Positions 1 through 7,453 of a stretch of DNA of 64,000 bases are shown here, one piece after another (position 1 is the first letter of the stretch; the number at the start of each line of letters is the position of its first letter). The position numbers and the translations under genes are program-made. The stretch is from Thalassobellus sediminis. GTDB lineage: Bacteria > Bacteroidota > Bacteroidia > Flavobacteriales > Flavobacteriaceae. The notes below the pieces were generated by a model. The model saw only the letters and a list, made by a program, of their open reading frames with translations, ran no database searches and was not told the origin of the DNA. The DNA lies in assembly GCF_044386045.1 (NCBI RefSeq), contig NZ_JBISCD010000040.1:558001-622000 (forward strand). Reading direction: 5' to 3'.

Positions 1-1170
1 ATTTACCCAATCGCCTTCTAAAAGTTCTATGCTATCATGACCAATAATAGTGTCTTTTACATATTGGAAACCATATTTTAAACCAAACCCAACAAATGTT
101 GCTATTAAAAGGAATACGCCTATTGCAACAGTAATTATAATTTTCTTGCGTTTCTTTTTACGTTCTAATTCTTCTCTATATTTTTCATCTAAAAGCTTTT
201 CTTCCTCTGTAGGTTCTGGCAATGCTTCTTTTACATGATCTATTTCAATATCAATAGTATTTCTATCTAATTTAGCTAATTCAACATCGACAGCAGACTT
301 AGCGAACTTAACTAAATCGGCACGTTTTAAAATACTTTCAAGGTTTTTAATATCTTCTTTACTTAAATCTACTTGATTACCTGCTTTTAGTAAATAAAGT
401 CTGCTTATAAGTTCGTCTGTGGTACTTTCTAAAGCACGATCATAAACTTTTTCATCAAGATATTTTCTAATAATAAACGTCAGCTCAGAATAATATTCTT
501 TTATCTCATCACTTTGCAAATAATGACTTTCATCTAATTTTTTTAAAGCTAATTTAGCGCGATCGTAAGGCGGAAGTAAAGCAATTTGTTCTTCTTCAGT
601 TAATGGCTTTTTTCTCCAAATAAACCAGTAAATTAAAAACCCAACAATACCAATAATTAAAAGAGTAAGTAAAAGGTATTTCCACCAATTACTCGATGGT
701 TTTTTAACTTCCATAATAGGTTTAATATCATAAAGCCCTTGTTTTGTAGTATCTATAACCACATTATTAACTTCAACTTTTAACGAATCGGTAAAAAATG
801 TTTTATCTCCAATAATAATTTTTTGCCTTGGTATGGTGTACGCACCAGAATCAAATTGGGTTAATCCATACTTTTTTATAAGATTGAATTTACTTCCTTT
901 TTTTAAAGTATCAACTTTATAAGATTCTATCATTTCTAAAGGCGAAAATGATTGCCCTTCTGGAAATACTACCAAACTTGTAGAATCGGCTTCTACTTGA
1001 ATATGATATGTTATTTGTTCGCCAATTTTTATGGATGTTGAATCTATTGCAGAAGTAACTTGAGCAAACGAGAAAAAAGAAAATAGAATAAAGAATACCG
1101 TAAAAATGACCGAAGACGGGAGACCGAAAACGGAACTTTTTTTATTCAAATATTGTATATCGTAAATCAT
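1..1170 (-). CDS. BatD-like membrane protein of the Bat/MoxR operon (3' end outside window)
   Basis: 390 codons are visible; the gene runs off the left edge without a stop. The start is the ATG at 1170-1168, 15 nt after the DUF58 gene stop, and is followed by a hydrophobic signal segment ending near FFSFAQ. A beta-rich periplasmic part follows (about residues 35-150), then a transmembrane helix (NWWKYLLLTLLIIGIVGFLI, about 160-180), a cytoplasmic helical charged region and a second transmembrane helix (about 355-375). This order matches the BatD/DUF4381-like members that follow moxR and DUF58 in Bacteroidota. Exact function is unknown; bat operons are linked to envelope and stress tolerance. 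The signal peptide coding region contains a short repeat (1108-1134). The family call is by context and topology. Confidence 0.7.
   Translation of the reverse strand, partial: MIYDIQYLNKKSSVFGLPSSVIFTVFFILFSFFSFAQVTSAIDSTSIKIGEQITYHIQVEADSTSLVVFPEGQSFSPLEMIESYKVDTLKKGSKFNLIKKYGLTQFDSGAYTIPRQKIIIGDKTFFTDSLKVEVNNVVIDTTKQGLYDIKPIMEVKKPSSNWWKYLLLTLLIIGIVGFLIYWFIWRKKPLTEEEQIALLPPYDRAKLALKKLDESHYLQSDEIKEYYSELTFIIRKYLDEKVYDRALESTTDELISRLYLLKAGNQVDLSKEDIKNLESILKRADLVKFAKSAVDVELAKLDRNTIDIEIDHVKEALPEPTEEEKLLDEKYREELERKKKRKKIIITVAIGVFLLIATFVGFGLKYGFQYVKDTIIGHDSIELLEGDWVN
1108..1134. repeat. Short GACCGAAGAC-type repeat inside a signal-peptide coding region
   Basis: On the plus strand two similar units, GACCGAAGACGG and GACCGAAAACGG, are separated by GA. 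They encode the KSSVFGLPSSV part of the BatD-like N-terminus on the minus strand. From memory, tandem GACCGAAGAC units are seen in other flavobacterial genomes; I could not check this. Confidence 0.5.
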
Positions 1171-1185
1171 AAATCGTTAATCTTT

Positions 1186-2052
1186 TTAACCTCTTCTTTT
1201 AAAATACCCTAACAGTTTTTTTACATAGCTTTCATCTACACGACAATCTATAGTACCAGCACCTGCCTTTTTAAAACTATCTTTATAATAATTAACCTTT
1301 TCGTTATAAAACTTACCGTAATTAAGTCGCACTTTTTTTGAAGCTGTATTTACCAACATCAATTCACCCGTTTCTTCATCTTGCATTTGTACCATTCCTA
1401 AGTTTGGTATTTCTTCTTCTCGCTTATCATACACTCTAATACCAGTAACATCATGTTTTCCTGATACTATTTTCATGGTTTGATGGTAATCATCGGCTAT
1501 AAAATCAGACAGTACAAAAACAATGGCTTTTTTCTTCATTACATTTTGCATGAATTTTAAAGCTTCAGCCAAATTAGTATGTTTACTTTCTGGTTCAAAC
1601 TCAATAAGCTCGCGAATAATACGAAGCACATGCGAACGTCCTTTTTTAGGTGGAATATAAAGTTCTACTTTATCTGAGAATAAAATAAGTCCTATTTTAT
1701 CGTTATTCTGTGTTGCAGAAAACGCTAAAGTTGCTGCTATCTCTGTAACAACCTCATTTTTAAATTGTTCGTTTGTACCAAATAATTCTGAACCTGAAAC
1801 ATCTACCATAAGCATCATGGTAAGCTCGCGTTCTTCTTCAAAAACTTTTACATAAGGCTCGCTGTATCGTGCAGTAACATTCCAGTCTATATTTCGAACA
1901 TCATCACCAAACTGGTATTGACGAACTTCACTAAAAGTCATACCACGACCTTTGAAGGTTGAATGATATTCGCCTCCAAAAACATGATCAGACAACCTAC
2001 GTGTCTTGATCTCAATTTTACGTACTTTTTTTAGTAATTCTTTAGTATCCAT
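1186..2052 (-). CDS. DUF58 domain protein with vWA-like fold
   Basis: 288 residues. Residues about 45-60 hold the DUF58 signature (FGDDVRNIDWNVTAR), and a MIDAS-like DVSGS lies at residues 84-88, so a von Willebrand factor A-like metal site is likely. There is no signal peptide and no clear membrane segment, so it is probably cytosolic and membrane-associated through partners. DUF58 proteins are regularly coded next to MoxR ATPases and are thought to act with them in assembling or activating membrane complexes. It lies between moxR (gap 114 nt, filled by repeats) and the BatD-like gene (gap 15 nt) on the same strand. Start ATG at 2052 fits the conserved N-terminus. Confidence 0.9.
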   Translation of the reverse strand: MDTKELLKKVRKIEIKTRRLSDHVFGGEYHSTFKGRGMTFSEVRQYQFGDDVRNIDWNVTARYSEPYVKVFEEERELTMMLMVDVSGSELFGTNEQFKNEVVTEIAATLAFSATQNNDKIGLILFSDKVELYIPPKKGRSHVLRIIRELIEFEPESKHTNLAEALKFMQNVMKKKAIVFVLSDFIADDYHQTMKIVSGKHDVTGIRVYDKREEEIPNLGMVQMQDEETGELMLVNTASKKVRLNYGKFYNEKVNYYKDSFKKAGAGTIDCRVDESYVKKLLGYFKRRG

Positions 2053-2062
2053 TTATTCAGTA

Positions 2063-2156
2063 AACAGTTTTCAGTCGCAGTTTTCAGTTATCAATAAACC
2101 GTTGAGTTCTTTTAGTATTCAGTTGAGTAAACCTCTGCTCACTGAGACTGAATACT
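2063..2156. repeat. CAGTTTTCAGT repeats and 10-bp inverted repeat between moxR and DUF58 gene
   Basis: CAGTTTTCAGT occurs at 2065-2075 and again at 2078-2088, joined by CG. Further on, AGTATTCAGT (2114-2123) is the exact reverse complement of ACTGAATACT (2147-2156), with TGAG/CTCA able to pair inside. The gap therefore is almost wholly made of CAGT-rich repeat units rather than plain operon spacer. It could fold in the polycistronic mRNA. Confidence 0.6.
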
Positions 2157-2166
2157 AGAAACTCAT

Positions 2167-3171
2167 TTATGGTACTTCTATTTCGTTTACTATTTTATTG
2201 ATGATATCTACCGAGGTTACATTTTCTGCTTCGGCTTCATATGTAATACCTATTCTGTGTCTTAACACATCATAAACAACGGCACGAACATCTTCTGGAA
2301 TAACATAACCACGACGTTTAATAAAAGCATAACATTTTGCAGCTGTTGCTAAATTAATACTTCCACGAGGCGATGCTCCAAACGAAATTAATGGTTTTAA
2401 ATCGGCAAGTTTATATTTTTCAGGATAACGTGTTGCGAAAATAATATCAAGAATATATTTTTCAATTTTCTCATCCATATACACTTCGCGAACCGCCACT
2501 TGCGCTTTCAATATTTGTTCTACTGAAACCACAGGATTTACTTTATCCCAAGCACCTTTTAAATTTGCTCTCATTATTAATTGCTCTTCTGCAATTTTAG
2601 GATAATCAATTACTGTTTTTAACATGAAACGGTCAACCTGTGCTTCTGGCAATACATAAGTTCCTTCTTGCTCTACAGGATTCATAGTTGCCATAACTAA
2701 AAATGGCTTATCTAACTTAAAGGTTTCATCGCCAATAGTTACTTGTTTTTCTTGCATGGCTTCTAATAAAGCCGATTGTACTTTTGCTGGCGCTCTGTTA
2801 ATCTCGTCTGCCAAAACAAAGTTTGCAAAAATAGGTCCTTTTTTTATAGAAAAATCATTAAGCTTCATGTTATAGATTAACGTACCTGTAACATCTGCTG
2901 GTAATAAATCTGGTGTAAACTGTATCCTGCTAAAGCTTCCATCTACGGCTTGTGCCAAGGTATTAATGGCAAGGGTTTTTGCTAACCCAGGAACACCTTC
3001 TAATAGAATATGTCCTTGTCCTAACAACCCAATTAATAAACGTTCAACCATATGCTTTTGCCCTACGATGACTTTGTTCATCTCTAGCATTAATAAATCA
3101 ACAAAAGCACTTTCCTTTTCAATTTTCTCGTTAATTGTCTTAATATCAATTGTACTGGTTTCTTCCATCAT
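2167..3171 (-). CDS. moxR: MoxR-family AAA+ ATPase
   Basis: 334 residues, normal length for the family. Walker A is GVPGLAKT at about 59-66, Walker B FVLADEINRAP at about 118-128, and the sensor region ATMNPVEQEGTYVLPEAQVDRF-like stretch follows near 160-180 (typical MoxR). C-terminal AAA lid with SFGASPRG. MoxR ATPases are chaperone-like and act with DUF58 and vWA proteins. First gene of the visible bat operon: a promoter is seen at 3191-3222 and DUF58 follows. Two ATG codons stand together at the start; either may be used. Confidence 0.93.
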   Translation of the reverse strand: MMEETSTIDIKTINEKIEKESAFVDLLMLEMNKVIVGQKHMVERLLIGLLGQGHILLEGVPGLAKTLAINTLAQAVDGSFSRIQFTPDLLPADVTGTLIYNMKLNDFSIKKGPIFANFVLADEINRAPAKVQSALLEAMQEKQVTIGDETFKLDKPFLVMATMNPVEQEGTYVLPEAQVDRFMLKTVIDYPKIAEEQLIMRANLKGAWDKVNPVVSVEQILKAQVAVREVYMDEKIEKYILDIIFATRYPEKYKLADLKPLISFGASPRGSINLATAAKCYAFIKRRGYVIPEDVRAVVYDVLRHRIGITYEAEAENVTSVDIINKIVNEIEVP

Positions 3172-3190
3172 TTTTAATTTTTTAAAAGCT

Positions 3191-3222
3191 CGAATATACT
3201 GCCCTTATTTGAGCATTGCAAA
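3191..3222 (-). promoter_or_regulatory. Promoter of the moxR/bat operon
   Basis: Read on the minus strand: TTTG (3222-3219), 20-nt spacer, then TATATTCG (3198-3191). The -7 box has one mismatch to the Bacteroidota consensus TAnnTTTG. It leaves a short leader of about 15-20 nt before the ATG at 3171. Confidence 0.5.
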
Positions 3223-3294
3223 TTGTTAAAATTTTTCGGTAAAGCCTGTTAACAATTGGTTAAAATATTTTTCTAGCGTCATTAATTATTGGTT

Positions 3295-3325
3295 AAAAAA
3301 AGAGCATCACTATTAATGATGCTCT
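3295..3325 (-). terminator. Intrinsic terminator of the DUF4382 lipoprotein gene
   Basis: AGAGCATCA (3301-3309) pairs with TGATGCTCT (3317-3325), loop 7 nt. On the minus strand the stem is followed by seven T residues. It lies 22 nt past the stop of the lipoprotein gene and separates it from moxR. Confidence 0.85.
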
Positions 3326-3346
3326 TTTTTTTAATATTTAGAAATT

Positions 3347-4471
3347 TTAAATAGCGTCTAATGTTTTTAAATCCAAAACTGTTTCATTATTTGCTGTAAC
3401 CAAAACATCTGTAGAATTGTCTTTTGAGTATACTAACGAAAGATAACCAGTAGCACTTAGAGTTACTGTATATACCCCCACAGGAATCTCTTCTAAAAGA
3501 AATTCACCATTAGCATTTGAATCTATTGTTACAATAACTTCTTCAGTAACACTATCTTTAAGCGTAACCGTTACAATTAAATCATTTGTTACATCTCCAC
3601 TAATTGAACCTGGCTTAAAATCTAATTGAATTGGTTCTTCTATTATTGTAGTTTGACCATTAACAACCGAAACCGCTAAAGCAGAACCTTCAGTATAATC
3701 AGAAGATTCATCAATTGGAGTTACTACAACATCATATGTTCCTTCAGGAACACCCCATAATGCAAAAACTCCTGTTTCATCTGAATTAGCAGAAATAATG
3801 AAATCATCTTCAGGGTCATCGTTTCCCATATCATCAACCAATACAGAAACAATTGATGGGACATCTGTTGGTGCTATAGTTCCTTCAATAATTCCTGAGC
3901 TTACTTCTGCACTAGCATAAAGTACCGGTTTTAAAACAATATTACCTGAATTGCCAGCTATAACAATTGATTTTTGTACATCAAAATCTAAGACATAATT
4001 ATAAGTAAATCCTTCTTCAATAACGGCATCTACTTTAACTTTTAAACCCGATTGTTGTGCACTTGGCGTTTTTAAATCAAAGGTTTCTGGTTCATCAGCA
4101 TTATTTCTAATCACAATTGTGTTACCGTCTCCTAATACCAAACGTATTTGTTTAATTGTTCCTACCGGAATTGGAAACCTTTCTACTAATACTTCATTAA
4201 CCCCACCAGTTAAATCCAATAAATCAATAGTACCAGTCTTTATCATTTCTAAATCAATCCAACCACTATCATCATTGCTATCATCCATTTTGATCATAAC
4301 ACCAAGGACATTAACATTTACTTCATCATAATCACCTGGAGAATCAACGAGTTTTACTGATATTTTTGGTGCTTTAGCATTTATTTCGTTAGATTCTGAA
4401 TCGCTACACCCAAAGATACTTATCATTAAAAATGACAGAAAAAATAATCTTATTATTTTTAAAGTTTTCAT
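3347..4471 (-). CDS. DUF4382 domain lipoprotein with carboxypeptidase-regulatory-like repeats
   Basis: 374 residues. The N-terminus is a lipoprotein signal ending in IFGC at about 19-22, so the mature protein is lipid-anchored with Asp/Ser-rich start. Residues about 34-190 resemble DUF4382 (KISVKLVDSPGDYDEVNVNV, then a beta-rich segment with VLDFDVQKSIVI). After this come two beta-sandwich segments of carboxypeptidase regulatory-like type (GEFLLEEIPVGVYTVTLSATGY and a similar one near 225-275), which usually add stalk-like Ig folds. No enzymatic residues are apparent. Monocistronic, with its own terminator. Function unknown; a surface or periplasmic adhesion or structural role is a guess. Confidence 0.8.
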   Translation of the reverse strand: MKTLKIIRLFFLSFLMISIFGCSDSESNEINAKAPKISVKLVDSPGDYDEVNVNVLGVMIKMDDSNDDSGWIDLEMIKTGTIDLLDLTGGVNEVLVERFPIPVGTIKQIRLVLGDGNTIVIRNNADEPETFDLKTPSAQQSGLKVKVDAVIEEGFTYNYVLDFDVQKSIVIAGNSGNIVLKPVLYASAEVSSGIIEGTIAPTDVPSIVSVLVDDMGNDDPEDDFIISANSDETGVFALWGVPEGTYDVVVTPIDESSDYTEGSALAVSVVNGQTTIIEEPIQLDFKPGSISGDVTNDLIVTVTLKDSVTEEVIVTIDSNANGEFLLEEIPVGVYTVTLSATGYLSLVYSKDNSTDVLVTANNETVLDLKTLDAI

Positions 4472-4720
4472 AGTTTTATGTTATTATTATCTATATGAGG
4501 TTTATTAATTATATACGTACTCATGATATTAAATAGACTATCAAATTACAAAAAATGCTTTTTATTTAAGGCCAAAATATTTTAAGTTACAAAGTATAAA
4601 TAGATTTTCGAGCAGAATTAAAATAAAAGCAATTTTCTTTTTTTATTTATAAAACAATTATACAATTTTATATCTCTTTTGAGTATTTTTATGTACGAAT
4701 TGCAAAAAAATCAATATAAA

Positions 4721-5473
4721 ATGATCAAAACGGCCTTAATTACAGGAGCCACCAGTGGTATTGGACATGCAACAGCCTACGAGTTTGCAAAAAACGGCAT
4801 TAACTTAATACTCTGTGGCAGACGACTACAACGCCTTGATACTATACAGAAAGCTTTAGAAAAATTAACCAATGTTCATATTTTAAATTTTGATGTAAGT
4901 AACAAACAAGAAACGCTTGATGCTATTGCTTCATTACCTGAAAATTTTAAACACATTGATATTTTAATTAATAATGCTGGAAACGCTCATGGCTTAGACC
5001 CTATAAACGAAGGTAATATAGATGATTGGGACGCGATGATGGATATTAATGTAAAAGGTCTTTTGTATGTAAGTAAAGCTATTATACCTCAAATGACCGA
5101 GCGACAATCTGGACATATTATAAACATTGGCTCTTCGGCAGGTAAAGAAGTATACGCTAAAGGCAATGTGTATTGTGCTAGTAAACATGCTGTTTTAGCC
5201 ATTACCGAAGGCATGCGCATCGATTTAAATCCGTTTGGAATTAAAGTTGGAGCCATTAGCCCTGGACTAGTTGAAACCGAATTTTCGCAAGTACGTTTTA
5301 AAGGCGATAAAATTGCAGATAATGTTTACAAAGGTTTTAAAGCACTACAAGCTAAAGATATTGCTGAGATTATTTATTTTGCCATATCACGCCCGCCTCA
5401 TGTAAATATTGCCGATTTATTAGTATTTCCAACAGCGCAAGCAAACTCAACATTGATTAAAAAAGAGTTATGA
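4721..5473 (+). CDS. Short-chain dehydrogenase/reductase (YdfG-like)
   Basis: About 250 residues from the ATG at 4721. The reading frame stays open further upstream to a TTG at 4679 and an ATG at 4691, but the Rossmann strand begins directly at MIKTALITGATSGIG, where family members start, and an A-rich leader precedes this ATG. The motifs are classical SDR: TGATSGIG (NAD(P) binding), NNAG, a catalytic Ser in INIGSSAG, and YCASK for the catalytic Tyr and Lys. Closest family by eye is YdfG/3-hydroxy acid dehydrogenase (NADP-dependent). The substrate is not known. The stop overlaps the start of the HD-type gene by 4 nt, so the two are cotranscribed. Confidence 0.88.
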   Translation: MIKTALITGATSGIGHATAYEFAKNGINLILCGRRLQRLDTIQKALEKLTNVHILNFDVSNKQETLDAIASLPENFKHIDILINNAGNAHGLDPINEGNIDDWDAMMDINVKGLLYVSKAIIPQMTERQSGHIINIGSSAGKEVYAKGNVYCASKHAVLAITEGMRIDLNPFGIKVGAISPGLVETEFSQVRFKGDKIADNVYKGFKALQAKDIAEIIYFAISRPPHVNIADLLVFPTAQANSTLIKKEL

Positions 5474-6099
5474 GTAATCAATTAAAAAAAGAATGGTTTC
5501 AATTAATAACAAAGTTTAGTTCAAATCAATCTTTAATTAATTCATTTTGGAATGAAATTGAAAACCAATACACCCTGAAAATTCGCCATTATCATAATCT
5601 TTCACATATAATGACAATGTTTAATCATGCTGAAACTATTAAATCAAATATTACAGATTATGACACTTTCTTATTAGCTATATGGTATCATGATATTATT
5701 TACAAACCTACCAAAAACAACAACGAAGAGAAAAGCGCTCTTTTGGCTAAAAAAAGACTGAAATCACTAAATTTTGACGAAAAAACGATAAAAATAATTC
5801 AAAATTTAATTATTTCAACAAAAAAACATGAACTAATTCTAACAGAAAATAATGATAATTCATATTTATTAGATATTGATTTATCAATTTTAGGAAGTGA
5901 ATGGAATACATATAAAACTTATATTAAAAACATAAGAAAAGAATACGCCATATTCCCTGATTTTATATACAAAAAAGGAAGAAAGAAAGTATTACAGCAT
6001 TTTTTAGAAAGAAAAAACTTGTATTTTACTGAATTTTTTAAAAATAAATTTGAAGAGCAAGCAAGAGAAAATCTATTGAAAGAAATTGAATCACTATAA
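5470..6099 (+). CDS. HD-superfamily metal-dependent phosphohydrolase-like protein (COG4339 type)
   Basis: 209 residues. RHYHNLSHI (about 38-46) and IWYHDIIYKP (about 71-80) give the His and HD pairs expected for a metal-binding HD-like hydrolase, followed by NNEEKSA and a helical C-terminus with a second Asp (LDIDLSILG). The predicted group is the uncharacterised COG4339 family; substrate unknown. ATG overlaps the SDR gene stop (ATGA). The gene is richer in A and T than its neighbour and is low in complexity (many Lys, Asn, Ile), as is common for less conserved flavobacterial genes. Confidence 0.75.
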   Translation: MSNQLKKEWFQLITKFSSNQSLINSFWNEIENQYTLKIRHYHNLSHIMTMFNHAETIKSNITDYDTFLLAIWYHDIIYKPTKNNNEEKSALLAKKRLKSLNFDEKTIKIIQNLIISTKKHELILTENNDNSYLLDIDLSILGSEWNTYKTYIKNIRKEYAIFPDFIYKKGRKKVLQHFLERKNLYFTEFFKNKFEEQARENLLKEIESL

Positions 6100-6138
6100 C
6101 ATGAATTTTGTATCAAGTTATAAATAACAAACCATAAG

Positions 6139-6158
6139 ATTCCCGCCTTCGCGGGAAT
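6139..6158. repeat. Palindromic element, ATTCCCGC-CTTC-GCGGGAAT
   Basis: Perfect 8-bp stem with a 4-nt CTTC loop, GC-rich in an AT-rich gap, ending 6 nt before the ATG of the following gene. Related elements with the same loop and changed, still paired, stems stand at 20198-20217 and 30659-30678. Confidence 0.7.
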
Positions 6159-6164
6159 GAAGCT

Positions 6165-7298
6165 ATGATTAATAAACGCCTACTTATAAAACACCTTTTA
6201 GCTCACAATGATGAGAACAGTTTTTATGACAAAAAGCGAAAAATAGATATTGGTCATAAAGAGGGAAAAGCTAAGTTTTTAAAACATGTTTGTGCGCTTT
6301 CTAATAGTAACCCGAAAAACAATTCTTATATAGTTATTGGGGTTGAAGATGAAGATAATAATATTATTGGTGTCGATTTTTTTGATGATAGTAAAATTCA
6401 AAATCTCATTAACGCATATTTAACCAATCCACCCATTGTACAGTACGAAAACATTCCCTTTCCACATTTACCAGATAACAAAGTTGTAGGTTTAGTTACC
6501 ATTAGAGCAACCGGAAAAATTACGTCACTTAGAAAAAACATTTGGAAATATTATGGTGGTTCTGTGTTTTTTAGAGACGGCAGTATGAGCATGCCAAAAG
6601 TTTTTGATATTGATATAAAAGACATCAACTCTAAAATAGTTCAAGCTATTGAAAACAATGCTCAAAACAACATAGAGCACACTTTAAACGGTGTTTTTGA
6701 TTTTATGAACACCCGAAAAGACTACAATGCACAATACAAAGTATTTAAAGAATATTTTGTAGTATGTTGGGCAGGACAAAAAAAGATAGTTAAAGACGAG
6801 GTGTTTTTTTCTAGAGTAGATATTGAACTAATAAACGAACAAGTGCGTTTGTTTTTTTCAGCCTTAGATGAAGTCGCCATTTCTTTTAATGCCGATAGCT
6901 TTAAAATTATTGAATACGTCAATCTCGGATTTCAAAACCAAAATAAATATTACCAACTTGAAGAAACCATTATTCATTTTGAAAACAATGCTAATTATAA
7001 TATTGAAACCAAACTTTTATTTGAACCGCCTCAATACGATAAAAAAGTGCTGCATCACGTCTACAACACTAATAATGCTATTTTAGAAAAACTAAAAAAA
7101 GGATTATCAATTACTAAAACAGAAGAATTAGATTTAAAAAACTTACCCGTTACCTACCTCATTTGTTATTTCAATTTATTTCATGAAGCTATTGATAAAC
7201 TTAATGAAGCAAAACCGTATTTAAAAAAACATAGCAAAACGCTATATAACTCGTATAAAGAATCTATACGAATATTACGGAAAGTAAAATACAGTTAA
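6165..7298 (+). CDS. AlbA_2 (Schlafen-like) ATP-binding domain protein
   Basis: 377 residues. Residues about 20-140 resemble the AlbA_2/Schlafen core: a charged start (KKRKIDIGHKEGKAKFLKHVCALSNS), then YIVIGVEDEDNNIIGVDFF, which is the usual VIGVxDxxxxIxG pattern, and VVGLVTIRATG. The rest (150-377) is helical and unrecognised. In this family the domain often comes with DNA-binding or defence functions, but many flavobacterial copies stand alone as here. Its start codon follows a palindromic repeat by only 6 nt. The role is not known; there is no adjacent defence gene to support an immune function. Confidence 0.75.
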   Translation: MINKRLLIKHLLAHNDENSFYDKKRKIDIGHKEGKAKFLKHVCALSNSNPKNNSYIVIGVEDEDNNIIGVDFFDDSKIQNLINAYLTNPPIVQYENIPFPHLPDNKVVGLVTIRATGKITSLRKNIWKYYGGSVFFRDGSMSMPKVFDIDIKDINSKIVQAIENNAQNNIEHTLNGVFDFMNTRKDYNAQYKVFKEYFVVCWAGQKKIVKDEVFFSRVDIELINEQVRLFFSALDEVAISFNADSFKIIEYVNLGFQNQNKYYQLEETIIHFENNANYNIETKLLFEPPQYDKKVLHHVYNTNNAILEKLKKGLSITKTEELDLKNLPVTYLICYFNLFHEAIDKLNEAKPYLKKHSKTLYNSYKESIRILRKVKYS

Positions 7299-7333
7299 AA
7301 TTTATTCACGAATTTAACATTTAGATAACCTTA

Positions 7334-7442
7334 TAATTTTGCAAACGTAAGAAAAAGCATTAGCTTCGCAGTGCTATTAATCTTTTTTAGATATAAACCT
7401 TGTCTCTCCCGAAAAAATCGGCATTGAGGCAAGGTTTTTTTT
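7334..7442 (+). ncRNA. Candidate small RNA with own promoter and terminator
   Basis: A -7 box TAATTTTG is at 7334-7341. About 7 nt later a compact hairpin could form from AGCATT (7356-7361) and AGTGCT (7370-7375) with GC pairs around a TTC loop. A long terminator stem (7395-7442, AAACCTTGTCTC with GAGGCAAGGTTT) ends in eight T. There is no open reading frame of note. Predicted transcript about 95 nt, between two convergent genes. It may instead simply be the terminator of the AlbA_2 gene with a chance promoter match. Confidence 0.35.
7395..7442 (+). terminator. Strong intrinsic terminator
   Basis: 12-bp stem AAACCTTGTCTC / GAGGCAAGGTTT with one T-G pair, an inner CCGA/TCGG stem, then eight T on the plus strand. 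It ends plus-strand transcription before the convergent aldehyde dehydrogenase gene. Confidence 0.85.
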
Positions 7443-7453
7443 ATGGTTAAAAC

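Noticed and set aside
4679..4720. Longer start for the SDR gene (TTG at 4679 or ATG at 4691)
   Set aside because: Adds residues before the Rossmann strand that the family lacks; the ATG at 4721 has an A-rich leader.
6165..7298. AlbA_2 gene as part of a defence island
   Set aside because: Neighbours are metabolic genes and no nuclease, methylase or mobile element is adjacent.
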